From the NCBI GenBank assembly GCA_034509425.1, contig JAVTVJ010000343.1, forward strand, positions 1,142,501 to 1,206,500: a stretch of 64,000 nt of DNA, given 5' to 3'. Under the pieces are notes generated by a model. It saw only the letters and a list, made by a program, of their open reading frames with translations, was not told the origin of the DNA and made no database searches. The position numbers and the translations under genes were made by a program. Positions 22,601-35,500 of the stretch are shown here, piece by piece (within the stretch, counting starts at the first letter, position 1; every line of letters begins with the position of its first letter). Source of the stretch: Eopsaltria australis. Taxonomy: Eukaryota; Chordata; Aves; Passeriformes; Petroicidae.

Positions 22601-25600
22601 CCCATTTATTACGTCAGGGGCAGTTCAGACAGAATGATCAACTCTGACTGACTTGCAAACCTCTGCTTTGTTTATCTTGACTTCTTGTCTGTCACAGCCT
22701 TTTGTGAGTCTCCAGAAGGACAGAGGAAAACAAGAATATTGTACCTTGAGGGAAAACCTAGGCGTCATCCAGTGTTCAGATTTTCACTATGGCGCTCTAC
22801 ATAGCATCAAACTCCATTTTTATCTTCTGAAATGTCACTGTTGTTATGCTGGATGCACAATTACAATATCTCTCTTATCATAGTTCTAAATAATATAATA
22901 CAGGCAAAAATGCTTTTCATTCTCTGCTCTCTTGAGCAACAGCAATGATTTTCTATTCTTTTTGTTCCAATAGCATGTACATGGCCAATCATATAGCCGT
23001 GGCAGGACTGGTGGGTTTCCTTTTTAATTGGTAATTTTTAATAAGTAGATAGAGTAGAGAGATAAAGAGAGACATTGGAGTTTCAAATTAAATGGGAGTT
23101 ATTAAGAAGGGTAAGACTTTTGAACTGAATTGCTCTAAATGAACTGGGAGAGGTGCAAATCAGTCATTACAAAAATTATATAATTTTAGGTCTTAGGTTA
23201 AGTTCTCTGAACTGTTTAATGTTATAATTGGCTGCTGCCAAAATCGTCAAGTTGAATGAAGCTCTAAGTTTAAAATGTCATAAACTCTCGGCATAAAGAT
23301 TTATATAACACAGGTATCTGACCTACCGCCAGATGACAGGAGGTATTTGTTAAGTCTTATTTGACTCTTGTAAAGTGGAAAAGAAAAGGACTAGAGAAAG
23401 AAAACATACATCTTCTGGACAATATCAAAACATTATGAATCAAGTATGATATCTGAGTACTGAATTCAGAAAGCTGTGATAAACATAGTTGTTTCTTATT
23501 AAAAAATAAGATTTGATGCTTCAAGTGGAAAAATTGCATGTTTATTCTGATGGACAAAGGTGGTTAACGTCAAATCTCAACAGCGTGTATTTAGCAAGAC
23601 TTTAGTGGAACATTTCATAAACTAAGTATACACTTTCTGAGGTTTTGCAGGCATTCCATGGCTCTTATCCATACACATCTTCCCTATTTCTTTACACCAA
23701 TGACCAAAACCAAAGTTGCACTTGATTAGTCTGCATACCACAACATAGGGTGAGAATATGGTGCCATTTACTGGTCTAAATAAAGCACAGGGTGTTGCAG
23801 TGAATTTGGGGAGACAGGGTAAAGGCTGGTAGAAACTACCTTGCAAAATGCATCAGGAGGTAACCACTCCTACGAGGAAAGCCATACAGCTTGGTGATGT
23901 ATGCAAAAAGTTGCAAGCAAACCCATGCAAAAAGATATAAGCAATATTCTTCGCTTCTTATTTCATAGTTTTAAAAAAGGCTGTAAGTAGAGCACATAGA
24001 AGATATCCTACATATCTAAATATCCTTCCATATTAACGTGGGTAAAGTGGAGTTTCTCATATCTGCAATCTGTCTGCATGTATGAAGCTTCTTTGCAATA
24101 GTGGAACCTGTATGGAACAACAAAGAAGTGGAATGAGGAAAGATAGATAAAAGGTTTGAAGTTTAATGGCCAGTGAAGATGTCTACTCATCATTTACAAT
24201 ATCATGATTCCTAAGGCAGTTATTTCATTGAGGGAAACAACAAAGTACACAAGGAAGTCTTTCCAGCTCTTCTAAGGGTGATAGATGAACTGGTCCTGTC
24301 CTGCAGTCTGTGCTAAAATAGCTGAAGCTCTGTACAGACCTAGATAATGAACTGTTTTTCTTATTTCCAGCCTTTTCTATGGACACATTCCTTCATTGAA
24401 AAGAAATGCCAGAAGCCAATAAGTAACTACTGCCTGTACAGTATTCTTGCTATGAAATCATCCAAGCTTGCATTCATAAAGATGTTTTATTTAAACTCTC
24501 CTCTTAAAGTTATGCCTCTTACTGATTTCTTCCTCACAAGCACTTCTCTAAATAAATAACTCACTGGCCAATAACTCACTTCCCTTAGAGGGAAGAAGAT
24601 GATGGTAGTGTAATTTTTGCGCAAAAGAAGTGAGAGTCACTGACCAGAGTTTTATTTGCATGTCATTCTTTATATAAAAGCACTGAAAATCAAAGGTCTT
24701 GGAAAACTAAGACTAACTAAACTGTCCATCCACATTTACCTTCTCTTCTGCTTTATTTTATTCCTGTTAATTAAATCACTCCCAGCAAGCTACATTTCTG
24801 TGCTTTTGCTTTAGTCACTAAGACCTTTTATCTCCTATGTTGAAGAACAGAACACTTAAAAATATGACTATTATCTGTTCCTTCCCTTCTCCCCCCCAGT
24901 TTCTTCCAACTCAAAGAAAAATATTTCTTCCAGACAGCCTCCGTCCTGACGAAATTTTCTCCACCCCCAATACTTGTGCATTGTTTTTTGTCTCTCCTGG
25001 TTAGGTCTTATTTGGAAATTCATTCTCTTTTACTCTAGACCCAGCTTCTCATTACCTTTTACCATTCAAAAATACAGACAGGAATAAGACTGAAGTAAGG
25101 AGTCAGATACATTTTCGCAATAATAAAACCACCTTATTTATGCAGCAAATTTCTTCCCTAAATTTCATTTGCAGTAAATTTCATATGTCTTGTTCAGGTA
25201 CACATTTGATTTCAAAAAGCAGGAGAAACAAATAAAAGTTCACTAAAAATGAAAATAGAAGATCTGAACAAGTAAATAAAGTGACCAGCTGGAGTGATAA
25301 CATTTATCTAAATTTCATTTTTCAGGTTCAATTTTTCTACTCTTTTCCCGTAACTTATCTACTTCTCAACTTATTTTTTCTGAATAAACAAGTCTCAGAG
25401 AATTAAATATTCCACAACCAGGCAAATGTGCATCTCTTCTGCAATTTGTGCAGCACTCAGATTCACTTACAGTTTTGGGGGGTCGAAAATATTTAGTCTC
25501 AGTATAAAACTTATGATTTGTCTAATGCCTGAGACCAGAGCAGGGTTAATGGAAAATGTCTGCTCCCTTCTTGCACTGAGCTAAGAGGTGGAGGCTGATG

Positions 25601-26530
25601 CAGAGAAGCCCTTCTGAAGTCCCTGCTTGTAAGGCAGACAAAAAACACAAACCACTCCAGTACACACCACTGTGCAAAAGCCTGCCAAAGTCTTTCTGTT
25701 TGCTTTTAGGGGTAAGAAGCCAGAATTATTTTGATAGGATGGAGAGTTCTGACGATTGGCATGCAAATGTTCATAACAACTGTCCCACTTTGCTCCAGTT
25801 CCTGTTTATTACTTCTTATTCTTTTCAGTATCACTAAATCCCTTCAAGGCTTCTGTTATTATTGAAGAGGAGCCCACCTGGGAATGTTTAGGTCCTTTAG
25901 TGATAGCCTTGGGCCCAAATCTAATGTCTACTGAAAAAGGATTCACTGCTTAAAGGAAATACTGATGACAATTCGTTAGGGCATCATAAAAAAATCTGTT
26001 TCAACTTAGAAAAAAAAGCCGCTAGATATGTGAACAAATATTGTAGGTTAGCACTTACTGTATACAGGCTGCAGGATACACAGAGTTGTCCTGTAGTCCA
26101 ACCTTCCTTTAAATGTTTGCTAAGCCCTTAAAAATAGAAAGAATAAAAGAAAAGAAAGAAAAAAGAAAAGGAGTTCATAATGTTTTAAACTATAATATAA
26201 ATCTACTGATCTGCTATTAATACAGTTCCTGTCTGAGGTTTGAGACACACATGTGTAATTCTTCAATGGCATTCTGTGTGTTATCTGGAAGGTCTCTCAT
26301 TGCTGCTGCATCAATGCAAACCAGACTACACCCAGGCGAACAAAGGAAATTTAACTTTCATAAGTTGGTTTTAAAAATGCATTTACTTTGACTGCATTGA
26401 AAGAATCTAAAAAAAGATGAAAAGCATCTTTAGCATGCCCAAAACATCTGGTTTCATATTTTGAGACCAAAAGGAAATTGCATGAAGACTAAAATCTTGT
26501 TTTGATTTATATTATTATTGGAGGGCTGAG
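22601..26530. other. Noncoding stretch, no supported gene
   Basis: No gene is visible. A CRE-like TTACGTCA sits at 22609-22616, the same octamer as at 12264. A C run of seven lies near 24892 and an A/G-rich tract near 26140-26170. Nothing else stands out. Confidence 0.5.
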
Positions 26531-29095
26531 AAGCTGCCAGTCATAAAATAAAATTTTATGATGATAAATAAATAAGGAAAACAATCTGACAAAACATGTT
26601 GTGGAACAAAGCTCCATTTCAAGTTTAATTAACTGATAACAATGTTTATGATAGAAGAACTGTGCCACCAATTATACAGCTAGTAAATGCGTGCTACCAA
26701 AGCAAAGAGTGGCCTATAAAAGCCTGGCTAAAAAGGTTTCTCCTGCAGCAAAATACTTCCGAACACAAAAGAGAAGGTATTCTCCATGTAGTAAATCATG
26801 CAGCAATTAAGACCCTCTTTGAAGACGTTTATTAGTCTTTATAGATTGTATGACAATTCCTCTGCTTCAATTGCACATTGTAAATTGCACAATAGGAGTA
26901 GTTCCTGCTTTCTAATATACCTACTGATAGTGCCTGGAGAAGCTGACAGTTTAGAAACTGTTACAGGAAAGATGTATCTGTGGGGAGACATGTAAAAAAT
27001 AAATGTTTTCAGCTCTGCAGCACTTTGCCTTTTTCCAAAACCTTGTATGCAATCGTAACAAAATGTTCCAGCAAGATTATTTTAGAAACATGAAGATCAG
27101 CTACATTCTGCAGGGAGAAGTGATCCTTAATCATACATGTAAGAGTTCAGCCTCTTTTCTGGTAACAGAGGCTTGCATTTAAAATTGCTACATACTTCCA
27201 GACCTTGTGGTTTAAAGACCTGGGATCACAGCCATGATATGCAGTACAAATCTTTAACTTTCAGTTTATGCTGTACTATAATTTGCCAGTTACTGTATAA
27301 AATGCAATATACAAAATACAAGATTTTGTATTATAGATATTATGAATCACTTGCTAAAATAATGCTGACATTTCTGTGGATAGGTTAAAAAAACTTGGCT
27401 CCTATTCTGAGACTACTCCTTTTTCAACTTCTGTAATAATAAACCACATTTAGGAAGCCTTGAATTCAGCTATCTGAAGGAACAGTACATTAACTATTCT
27501 GATCACATGCCTTATCACAGCTTTTCACCCCATTAACTGTAACTGAGCACTGAACTGTTGGCCAGACTACAACCCAGCACAAGTCCTGCTTGTCCCTTCC
27601 GAGCTCCCTTCCCTCCTGCTGTTCAGCTTAAAAACACAACTATGTCAGAAAACAAACAAACAAAACCCCCCATTCATATTGTGTGTTAAATAACATAGGA
27701 AGGAAATCTTTCAGATGTTTCCCAAAAGAAAACATATAGTGACATTTGTATATATTGACAGCAAAGGTTTTCAAACTGAATGGAAAGATCTCCTTTGTCA
27801 AAGTCAATGCTTAGCAATGCAGTAAACATTCAAAGAAAGTAAAAAAAGTTGTTGCAAAAAACTTGTATGGTTTTAGGTTTACATACATTTACTGCAAGGC
27901 AGGGAAAGAAAAGATCAGAAGCATTCTGAAAAGTATTTTCTGCTTTAGTAATAAGCCCAAAATACTTGGAATTTATATTTCCCTAACTTCTTCGTTGATC
28001 CACGTGCAATAATTCTTCCCTTGTCTGCATGTTATTGCTTCTTTACCTGTCTTGTTTCCTCTCCTATTCTGCTTGATATATGATAGTCTTCCCAGTCCTC
28101 TAGTTTGGGGCTGTTTTTTATTTCTTAGGTGCATGTAAAACTCTCACCTTTTTTCATCAGTTAAAGTTAATCTGGGGAGGCTATGTTTCTTCTAAATACA
28201 TGTGCAAGCAACTTAACATCCTCTCTGCAGTCCTTGAGGGAATTACTTCTGGCATATTTTGGTTCATTATCTTGAATTTTAATCACCTGATTAAAAAAAA
28301 AAATTGTTCCATCAGCTGATGAAGGCCCAGAGTAAGGAGTCAAAACATCCTGATCAAGACTCCCAGCTGCACTGAATGGGACTCTACAAGTTATACTTAC
28401 CCTCACTGCATTCTTACAATTAACTAATAAATTCCCCTCTTCTCTGCGCCCATCAGAAATAAACAGGTACAGAATATTAGATCACATGAAAGATTATTGT
28501 CTCCTTCAGTCATTTGGTGTCTTACTCCTGTAAATCCCCAGAACAGGTTTTACAAATCTTACCACGCTTAACTTCCTGAAAACAACATGAGAAAGGATGT
28601 TGTTGACTTTGAAATGCAATCCAATCATTGTAATGGCCACAAGGATCTTTAAAATATATTAATACTATAACTGACTGAAACTTCTCAGTAAAGTTTATGG
28701 TTTCAGGCATCACATTTTTCAACAGGAAAACAAAGAGAGAAAATATTTTCATTCCCAAATGGGTTTGCATGTGAGGCCTAGATAATTAAAATGAGAACAT
28801 GTACCTGCTAAAATAGAAAAACAAAAATAAATTGCACACAAAATTTTAAGAAATTTACAAAAAATGAAATTAAAAAAAAGAAGACCAAATAATTTTTAAT
28901 ATTCTATGATAATAATTGTAGGTGTTCTATATAAATATAGTAAACAAACAAGTTTAACACAACTATTTGTTTGTAAATCAACTGTTCCTTCAGGCTGGTA
29001 CGCAAATACCTGGGGAAAGAACCTATAGTTATCAGACCCCTTTTGATTCCTTGATGCTACCCGGTGTCCAAATAGCCATGTTGCTCCCTCCTTTC
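26531..29095. other. Noncoding stretch with short inverted repeats
   Basis: No supported gene. A TATAAAAG word follows GGCC near 26712-26721 without other promoter signals. Two perfect 9-bp-stem inverted repeats occur: TCATAAAAT/ATTTTATGA at 26541-26561 with a 3-nt loop, and ATACAAAAT/ATTTTGTAT at 27309-27331 with a 5-nt loop. A 12-bp palindrome CATCAGCTGATG (E-box core) is at 28310-28321. All are AT-rich or short enough to be chance. Confidence 0.45.
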
Positions 29096-29099
29096 TCTT

Positions 29100-29255
29100 G
29101 GAGTCATAGCTATGTGGCAATTGGCACAGTAATCATACCACACAGTTATCCCTGCATTAGTGACCTCCAGACTGCATTACGGCAACTCAGACCTAGAAAT
29201 TAAGCCATATGGCCTGAAAAAGCTCCACATGAGGGAAAATATGACAGAAAGTCTG
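29100..29255 (+). mobile_element. L2-like LINE fossil, reverse transcriptase C-terminal segment
   Basis: At about 29133-29189 the plus strand reads SYHTVIPALVTSRLHYGNS, closely following the L2-clade motif in which a short helix is followed by LVTSRLDYCNSL downstream of the reverse transcriptase palm. The same frame continues with PYGLKKLHM at about 29205-29231, where L2 elements have a Leu-Pro, a gap, then a basic-LQxVQN segment. The order of motifs, single frame and spacing make chance unlikely. The Asp and Cys of the motif are replaced (RLHYGN), and a stop lies just upstream, so it is a dead fragment. L2 has been inactive in birds for a very long time, so surviving traces are short and old. 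A CR1 origin is less likely because CR1 lacks this SRLDYCN segment. Confidence 0.68.
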
Positions 29256-32200
29256 CTTAATGAAGCAAATTGCCACATTTATCCACTTCAAGGTCTCCAT
29301 TGTGATATTTAAACCTCTCAATGTGATATGGAATCTCTGTGCCTCTACCTACAGGATCACCTTTGTCTACATGGCTCTGATGTCCTTATCACTCTGAAAC
29401 TGTGACACTGCAGGGGAGAAGGAGAAAATATGAAGTGGAATACTCAGAATCTTCACAGAAGCCATGTCAAAACTTCAGGTTTCATATCCTGGTGACAAAA
29501 GCTATTAGAAACTGCAGATCTACCTCAGAACCCATGGCCCTGTGCAAAACATATCTCTGACTTGTCTTTCCCTTCACCCACACAAATGTGAATCAAGCTG
29601 TTTTCCCTCTAACCCAGTAAGAAAGAGAAAATGCTATTGTTATTGCCATTATGATGAATAAGAAGAGTGGAAGGAAGAAGGATGTGTTGATCATATGGAT
29701 CTCATCTGGGGTGACATTAAGAGAAGTAAAAAAAAATAAAATTAATTTCAAAATTTCATGAACAAACTCTGCATATTGATGCATAACCTGATGTGACAAA
29801 CCTTGCTTACTTGTCTGTAACTTCTCCAGCATGTCCCATTAACTTTCTTTTTCTGAGCAACGTCGTGTTCTATGCAAATCTTCATTATCCTCCATCTGAT
29901 CACTACTGTATGTAAAAGAAGAAATGGAAAAAATAGAATGCAAAGTACAGAGGAAACTCCACTTAAAAAGCCTGAGAAATCTCAAGCACTGTAAAAATGC
30001 AACACTCAATTGTAAGGATGAAGGTAAAAGATGTCCCCAAGGCAATCAGGAGGTTTGAATTTCTAGGATATAATGCTGACAATAGCCAAATAACACTGCC
30101 ATGATCTGAAATGTAATAAATATTGTTGCTGGCTATGTCATTGCTATTATATACACTATTAAAAAAAATTAAGGATACAAAAATGATGAGGTTTTTACAT
30201 GTTAAGCGCTACAATAAGCAGCATATAAGAATCAGAAAACAGAAATAAGGATTGGACTTTTACAAATTTTTTTTACCCTGATTTACATTCTGTGTCATCA
30301 CACTGGCTGTTGTGACATTGCATATCTAATCAGGCTAGAACTGGCTGCTTTTAACTAGAATAGGATCTGAGACTGCTAATTTACCCTTGTTATTGACTTC
30401 ACAGGCTCCTTCAGCAGCCTTATGACTTGGTTACAGGAGTCTCCACCTGACAGATCCTAGTTGTGTGCTTATGATTTGACAGTCTTTATTTGACACCTGG
30501 ATATTTCACTAGGTGATTGAATCACTCCAAATACTTCTGGAATGACCACATATGTTTCACTACATGTACAGAACTCAGCCCTGACAGAAAAGGTGTAAGC
30601 CTGTATGTCTGGACTCCTGGTGTTATAGTGGCTCAGAGTTCTTTTAGCTCAGCAATGTGATAGATTTCAGTCCCAAAATGATAAGCTCAAAAAGATGGTT
30701 TGTAGCCATGTTTTTCCACTCCTGACTTTGGTATTGCTAAATTCAGCCTTAGCATAAGCAGCTACCTCTGCCACTTGTTGGGATATTGGCTGCGTTTATT
30801 TACTTTGATGCATCCTACTGCTTTTGCCTTGGCATTTCTGAGTTTCCCTACAGTTATGTCATTCCACCTGTGATATATCTATCTGTTATATCAGTCCTCT
30901 CTTCTTTGGCCCTTTTAAGTGCTTCCTTGTTTTGCTTTTTAAAACTGAGAACTGGAAAAAACAAAAAAAAAAAAAAAACACTTGCCCAATTAGCACTGAC
31001 ACCAAATTGTGTCTTTGTAGCAAAAAACAATAAAAAATTGCAAGAGACAAAGGAAGATATGTTGTCATGGTCTCATGTTTAGGCTTAATGCTACACACTC
31101 TTAGAGGCAGAATAGCTAAGTTCCTAATATTTACAAGGAAAAATATCTTTCTGCAGAGGAATGCTTTTGCTTGTAACTCAACAATTAGACATATGAATAT
31201 ACCTCACAACTGCAGAAACGAAGAGAGAGAGAAATTTAATGCTGTTAGTCCCCCTGATACTGTCTGGGTAGCAGCAGGTGTTACAGTTGGGACTACTAGA
31301 TAGATAATATGTCTTCACACATGGGAATGTGACAGCATACAGAGCAAAAAGCATGCCTCATGGAAGGTACTTCCTTTCTTTCTTCAGTTGAAAACAAAGT
31401 AATACAGGTCTGAAAAAGGGGAAAATGCTGTGAAAGAAAGGTAAATAATTGCCCCTCTGGGTTTTCATACACAACTTACCTCACATGTGCAGCAATGCCT
31501 GAAGCTAGTCTTTCAGTACTTTTTGTAGCTCCAGTTAGAGTGATATTTGGCAGCTGCTAGATGAATCTGGCTTATCTGTTGCCAAATGCACGCAGTACAT
31601 GTGTGTGGCAACTGCTGTCTTCACCAAAAAAAGATTGGCTCAACACTATTTGTCGTATTTTCCTTCCACTATTTCTACCCCCAGGAATATAGCATTTCTC
31701 TTTTGCTAACCATTTCATTTTTCAGTCTTTTTCTGGTTACAGTGGCAGATGCTGAAATGCTGCACTGTCCCATCAGACCTGTAGTTTGGTCTCAGTCTGG
31801 CAGCTTCTCTGCATACATCCCCAAACTTAGCATAAAACCACTTTCCTGCTTTTTTATTCACTAGACTACTGCTTTTCAAAGTTGTCTACAGTCATTTTGA
31901 TTATTCTGTTTTCCTACTTACTGAAGTGTCGTGTTTGATAATTTAAAGAACAGTTCACTCACCTACAGGGCTTTCCACCTTATAGCTCTACTTGTCCCAC
32001 AGCTCAAACTGGTGGGTTATCAGTAAGTAACCAGTGTGGTTCCCAGACCACTTCTGACTGTGTGGAAAAAGGTTCACTGAAGATAGAAAAGCATGTGCAT
32101 TTTGTATAGATGCCTCTTCTGCTCTGGAGGTGATTTTCTGTAATTTGTCTGACCAAATTTAGTAAGAATGTAGGGGCTTGGAATGGGCATCTCAGCCCAT

Positions 32201-32256
32201 TTTAGATAACTAAAAGTGGTCAGAAGAATCATGTTTTAAAAGTGACTATCCCTATC
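29256..32256. other. Noncoding stretch, no supported gene
   Basis: No gene is supported. An A run of about 24 bases with one C lies at 30956-30979, and purine-rich DNA near 31220-31232. The 98-codon frame at 30786-31082 runs through this A tract and matches nothing known. Confidence 0.5.
30956..30979 (+). repeat. Poly(A) tract
   Basis: A nearly pure A run, interrupted by one C near its start. No retrocopy can be recognised upstream on this strand and no target-site duplication is visible. Confidence 0.85.
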
Positions 32257-32541
32257 ACACAGAATCACAGAATCACAGAGTAAGCTGAGTTGCAAGGGAC
32301 TCATCAAGATCATAGAGTCCAAATCCTGGTCCCTCAAAGGACCATCCCCAAGAGTCACACCAAGTGCCCAAGTGTGTTGTCCAAAAGCTTCTTGAACTCA
32401 GTCAGGCTTGGTGCTGTGACCACTTCCCTGGGTAGCTGTTCCAGGGTCCAACCAACCCCTGGGTGAGGAACCTTTTTCTAACACCTAACCTAAACCTCTT
32501 GTGACATAACTTCAGGCCAGTCCCTCAGGTCTTGTCCTTAA
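32257..32541 (-). mobile_element. CR1 LINE, 3'-terminal fragment
   Basis: This is a 5'-truncated avian CR1 copy in reverse orientation. It begins with CACAGAATCACAGAATCACAG, the reverse complement of the CR1 3'-terminal ATTCTGTGATTCT repeat. It continues with the reverse-complemented CR1 3' region, including AAGATCATAGAGTCC, the CCATCCCCAAGAGTCACACC block and GGTGCTGTGACCACTTCCC, which covers the last codons of ORF2. The copy ends near CAGGTCTTGTCC. About 285 bp of a 4.5-kb element remain, the usual result of CR1 5' truncation. Divergence from the consensus I recall is moderate, so it is younger than the two CR1 fossils at 10 and 13.5 kb. Confidence 0.93.
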
Positions 32542-35500
32542 TAGAAAAGTTGGGGTAGTATCCCAATTGTAGATACTTTAAATTTGACTGAAGCCTATTT
32601 TTTGTTGACCTGGCTCAAGCCCCCACACTGGTTGGGATCACCAGGTATGCTAATTCCCACTGCAACAGATCGGAAAAGCTGCAGGGGTGCTTCTGGGTCT
32701 CCATTCCATGTTTGGAGTAAGAAAAGTCATGTGTCCCATAGAGACCGGGCAAGGGATTCTCCCAGGCTTTAAGGAGAAATAGAATCAAACAAATCTGCCA
32801 AAATGACAGGTTTCTGAATTTCAAATAATGGCAGACATGATCTTGGTTGTCTTACAAGAGTGCAGGAAGGGCATCTGGGGTCAAAGCAAGTTGTTGCTTG
32901 TAGTTTTTCTAAGTAAAGTATATCTAAGGAAATGAGTATAAGAATTTGAGGTAATCCAGGTTTTCTGGTTACATTCAGTGCTGGAAATAAATATCAAGAG
33001 GTCCTCTTTTTCTACTTTCTTTGTAGCTTTTCAGTTTTACTCATTTTCAGAGGCACCCACACTTCCACAGACTTAGCTTAAAAATGGATATTTCAATATT
33101 TTTCAAGGTGAAAAATTTGAATTCAGAACTAATGCTAAACAGAAATAAGCCACCACAATGTCATACTCTGTCCAAATTTCACCATTAGAAGACTGGAAGA
33201 GAAAATAGGACAAGTATTCCATAGTATTTTTGCAATCTTTAGTACCTCTAATTCCCTCTAGGATTAAAAGAGTCAAAATGCAGATGACTTTTCAGTGATT
33301 GACAGCCACAGCAGCAAACATAGTTTGCAAAAAATAACACATTTTATGGAGACAAAGAGTAGGTTTTTGTAGGTCTTATCAAACTATATTCAAAAACTTT
33401 ATCCCAGCTTTTCCAAAGCAGATGACTAGCAAACACTCTTCTGGAGCTATCCTGGATGGTATCTGCTAATATTCATGCACTGACAAAATTATTTTGACAT
33501 ATGGAACTACGTACAGTAAATTGGAGTCCCGGTTAAAAATAATGATGCTAATAGTAATTAATTTTAAAATGTGGGTGATTAAAGCTATATTTGCCAAATA
33601 GAATAAAAGACAAGTTGATGAGGGAAAAATGATTTTAAGAGAGTACCACTAAAACCTGTGGCTGGTCTTTCATGAGACTGAGCCTCTCTTGAAGGATATA
33701 CTGAATATTTGATGTGATCACCATGGTCCTCAAGGATGTAGGCAAGCAGAGCAGCATCATACACTGTGCTCTCAGTTTTGGCATTGCTCCTTGTGTCACA
33801 TTTATAAATGGCTGCTATGAACAATGACCAGGATATGTCTCTCTTCTATCACAACTTTCCTACTCTCAGAAAACCTGTGTGGAAACTTGGTGCACTTCAA
33901 CCACCTTAATTCATGCTTTGAATGATCACATGCAAAAGTTCACAGGGTTCATGTCCACAGACACAATGGCTCTTCCTCACCCAAAACAAGATGTATGGAG
34001 CCCGATCTCAGGTCTTCCAGGCTTATTGGATCAGGTCCTGAGGTGAAGCAACATCGTGGTGTGTTGGAATAGAAAATAGCTATGAACAAGTCCCGAGAAA
34101 GAACAGTTCCTGAAAATGCAGTCTAAATAAGAAACCTTGTTCTTGGAGCCACTCTTGTCTAAACAAATTATTTTCCCACAATAATCTGGTAAATTGTCTG
34201 GTATGCATTGGATTTTGTCTATCTATAGAAAGCGACTTGAAAAACTCTTGAATGTGTCCAAAAAATACTGAGCTAAGTTGGTCCCTCTAATGCATCAGTA
34301 AGTAGCTCTGTGTCATTGCATGAAGACGCCTCTGTAACTCTCCTATCTGCAACTGGAAATGAAGAGGAAGTCAGATGCTGCTCTCAGCAAAGCAAATAGG
34401 AGCATTTATGTTGATGTCGATGAGAGCGTTTACATTGATCTCAAAGGAAGGAAGACTGAACCACCAGCAGAGACATGCCATTCCTCCAAAAATGAAACTA
34501 AAGTACAATAAAAGCTGTAGGAATGTCTCAGACCTTCTTTGCTAGAACTTGCATATGTTTTCAACGTAAGGTTCTGACATTAGTGTTTTAAAAATGTAGT
34601 GCAGTGTTCTTTGCATAATATTCAGGCTTATTGTCTGCTCTCATTTTTTACATAGAACACACTGTAAGCATCTGCATTTCATCACTTCCATCTCAAGGAA
34701 GATGGTTCTGTTCAGGTAGTCATTTACATCACTTGAATAATGTATATTATGAATGAAAAGTTCAGATAAGCTTTACAAGAAAACCCTCTACTTTTATACA
34801 CAAGGACTGATCAGAAGGTAAATGAAAAAAATAATGGCGTATATCTGGCTTCAAATATTTTAAACAAAAAATGCATATAAGCTGTCTTAAAAAATGATAC
34901 CTCTCTGATTGGATTAATGCATTCGTATAATTAAATGTGTACAAATTTTAAAGGATAATAATATTATGGCCTTTAGGCTTCCTGGTAAAGAACCCATCCT
35001 GTTCAATCAATATCATCTAAGTAAGAAGGTGATCATGAAAAATACATGTAGTCATAATAAAAATAAACCTTTCTTCTGCAAATACTTTAAGCAAGGCTCC
35101 TCAGAGGCTTCACATATTTTAGGACCTAGAGATAGTTATCTGCATCTGAATTATTTCAGAGAGCTTAGCATACCTCTGCAGATTGTGGAGGAGAGTTAAA
35201 AAAATATAAGAGTAAAGAAAAAGAGCATTAAAATCAACACTGAACATTTTTCTCTTTTTGTTGTTGGGTTTTTTTTTCTGAACTTCTGAACTGATTTTGC
35301 TGAAGGTTGAGATCATCTTCAGTAGAAAGCAGGAAGTGAAAATTCTATTTCCCCTATCCTTCTCATCCAGTCTCAGTAATTCCCCAGTTTCTATTGAATA
35401 TTAACTTCATTCTTCCTTTTTTCACTCTAGTCTGTAGAGATTATGCCAGAGAAAGCATGAGTTTGTACCCATACAGTCGATGACTTTTCATTCACTCTCT

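Noticed and set aside
26060..26120. GTTGTCCTGTAGTCCAACC as a minus-strand CR1 3' end
   Set aside because: Only about 15 bases resemble CR1, and no terminal octamer repeat or adjoining CR1 sequence is present.
28167..28406. Minus-strand exon with a good donor (GGTAAGTA near 28394-28401)
   Set aside because: The donor-like site falls close to the start of the frame, no acceptor or similarity supports an exon, and one splice-like word is expected by chance.
30956..30979. Poly(A) tract as the tail of a processed pseudogene
   Set aside because: No recognisable mRNA-like sequence precedes it and no target-site duplication is visible.
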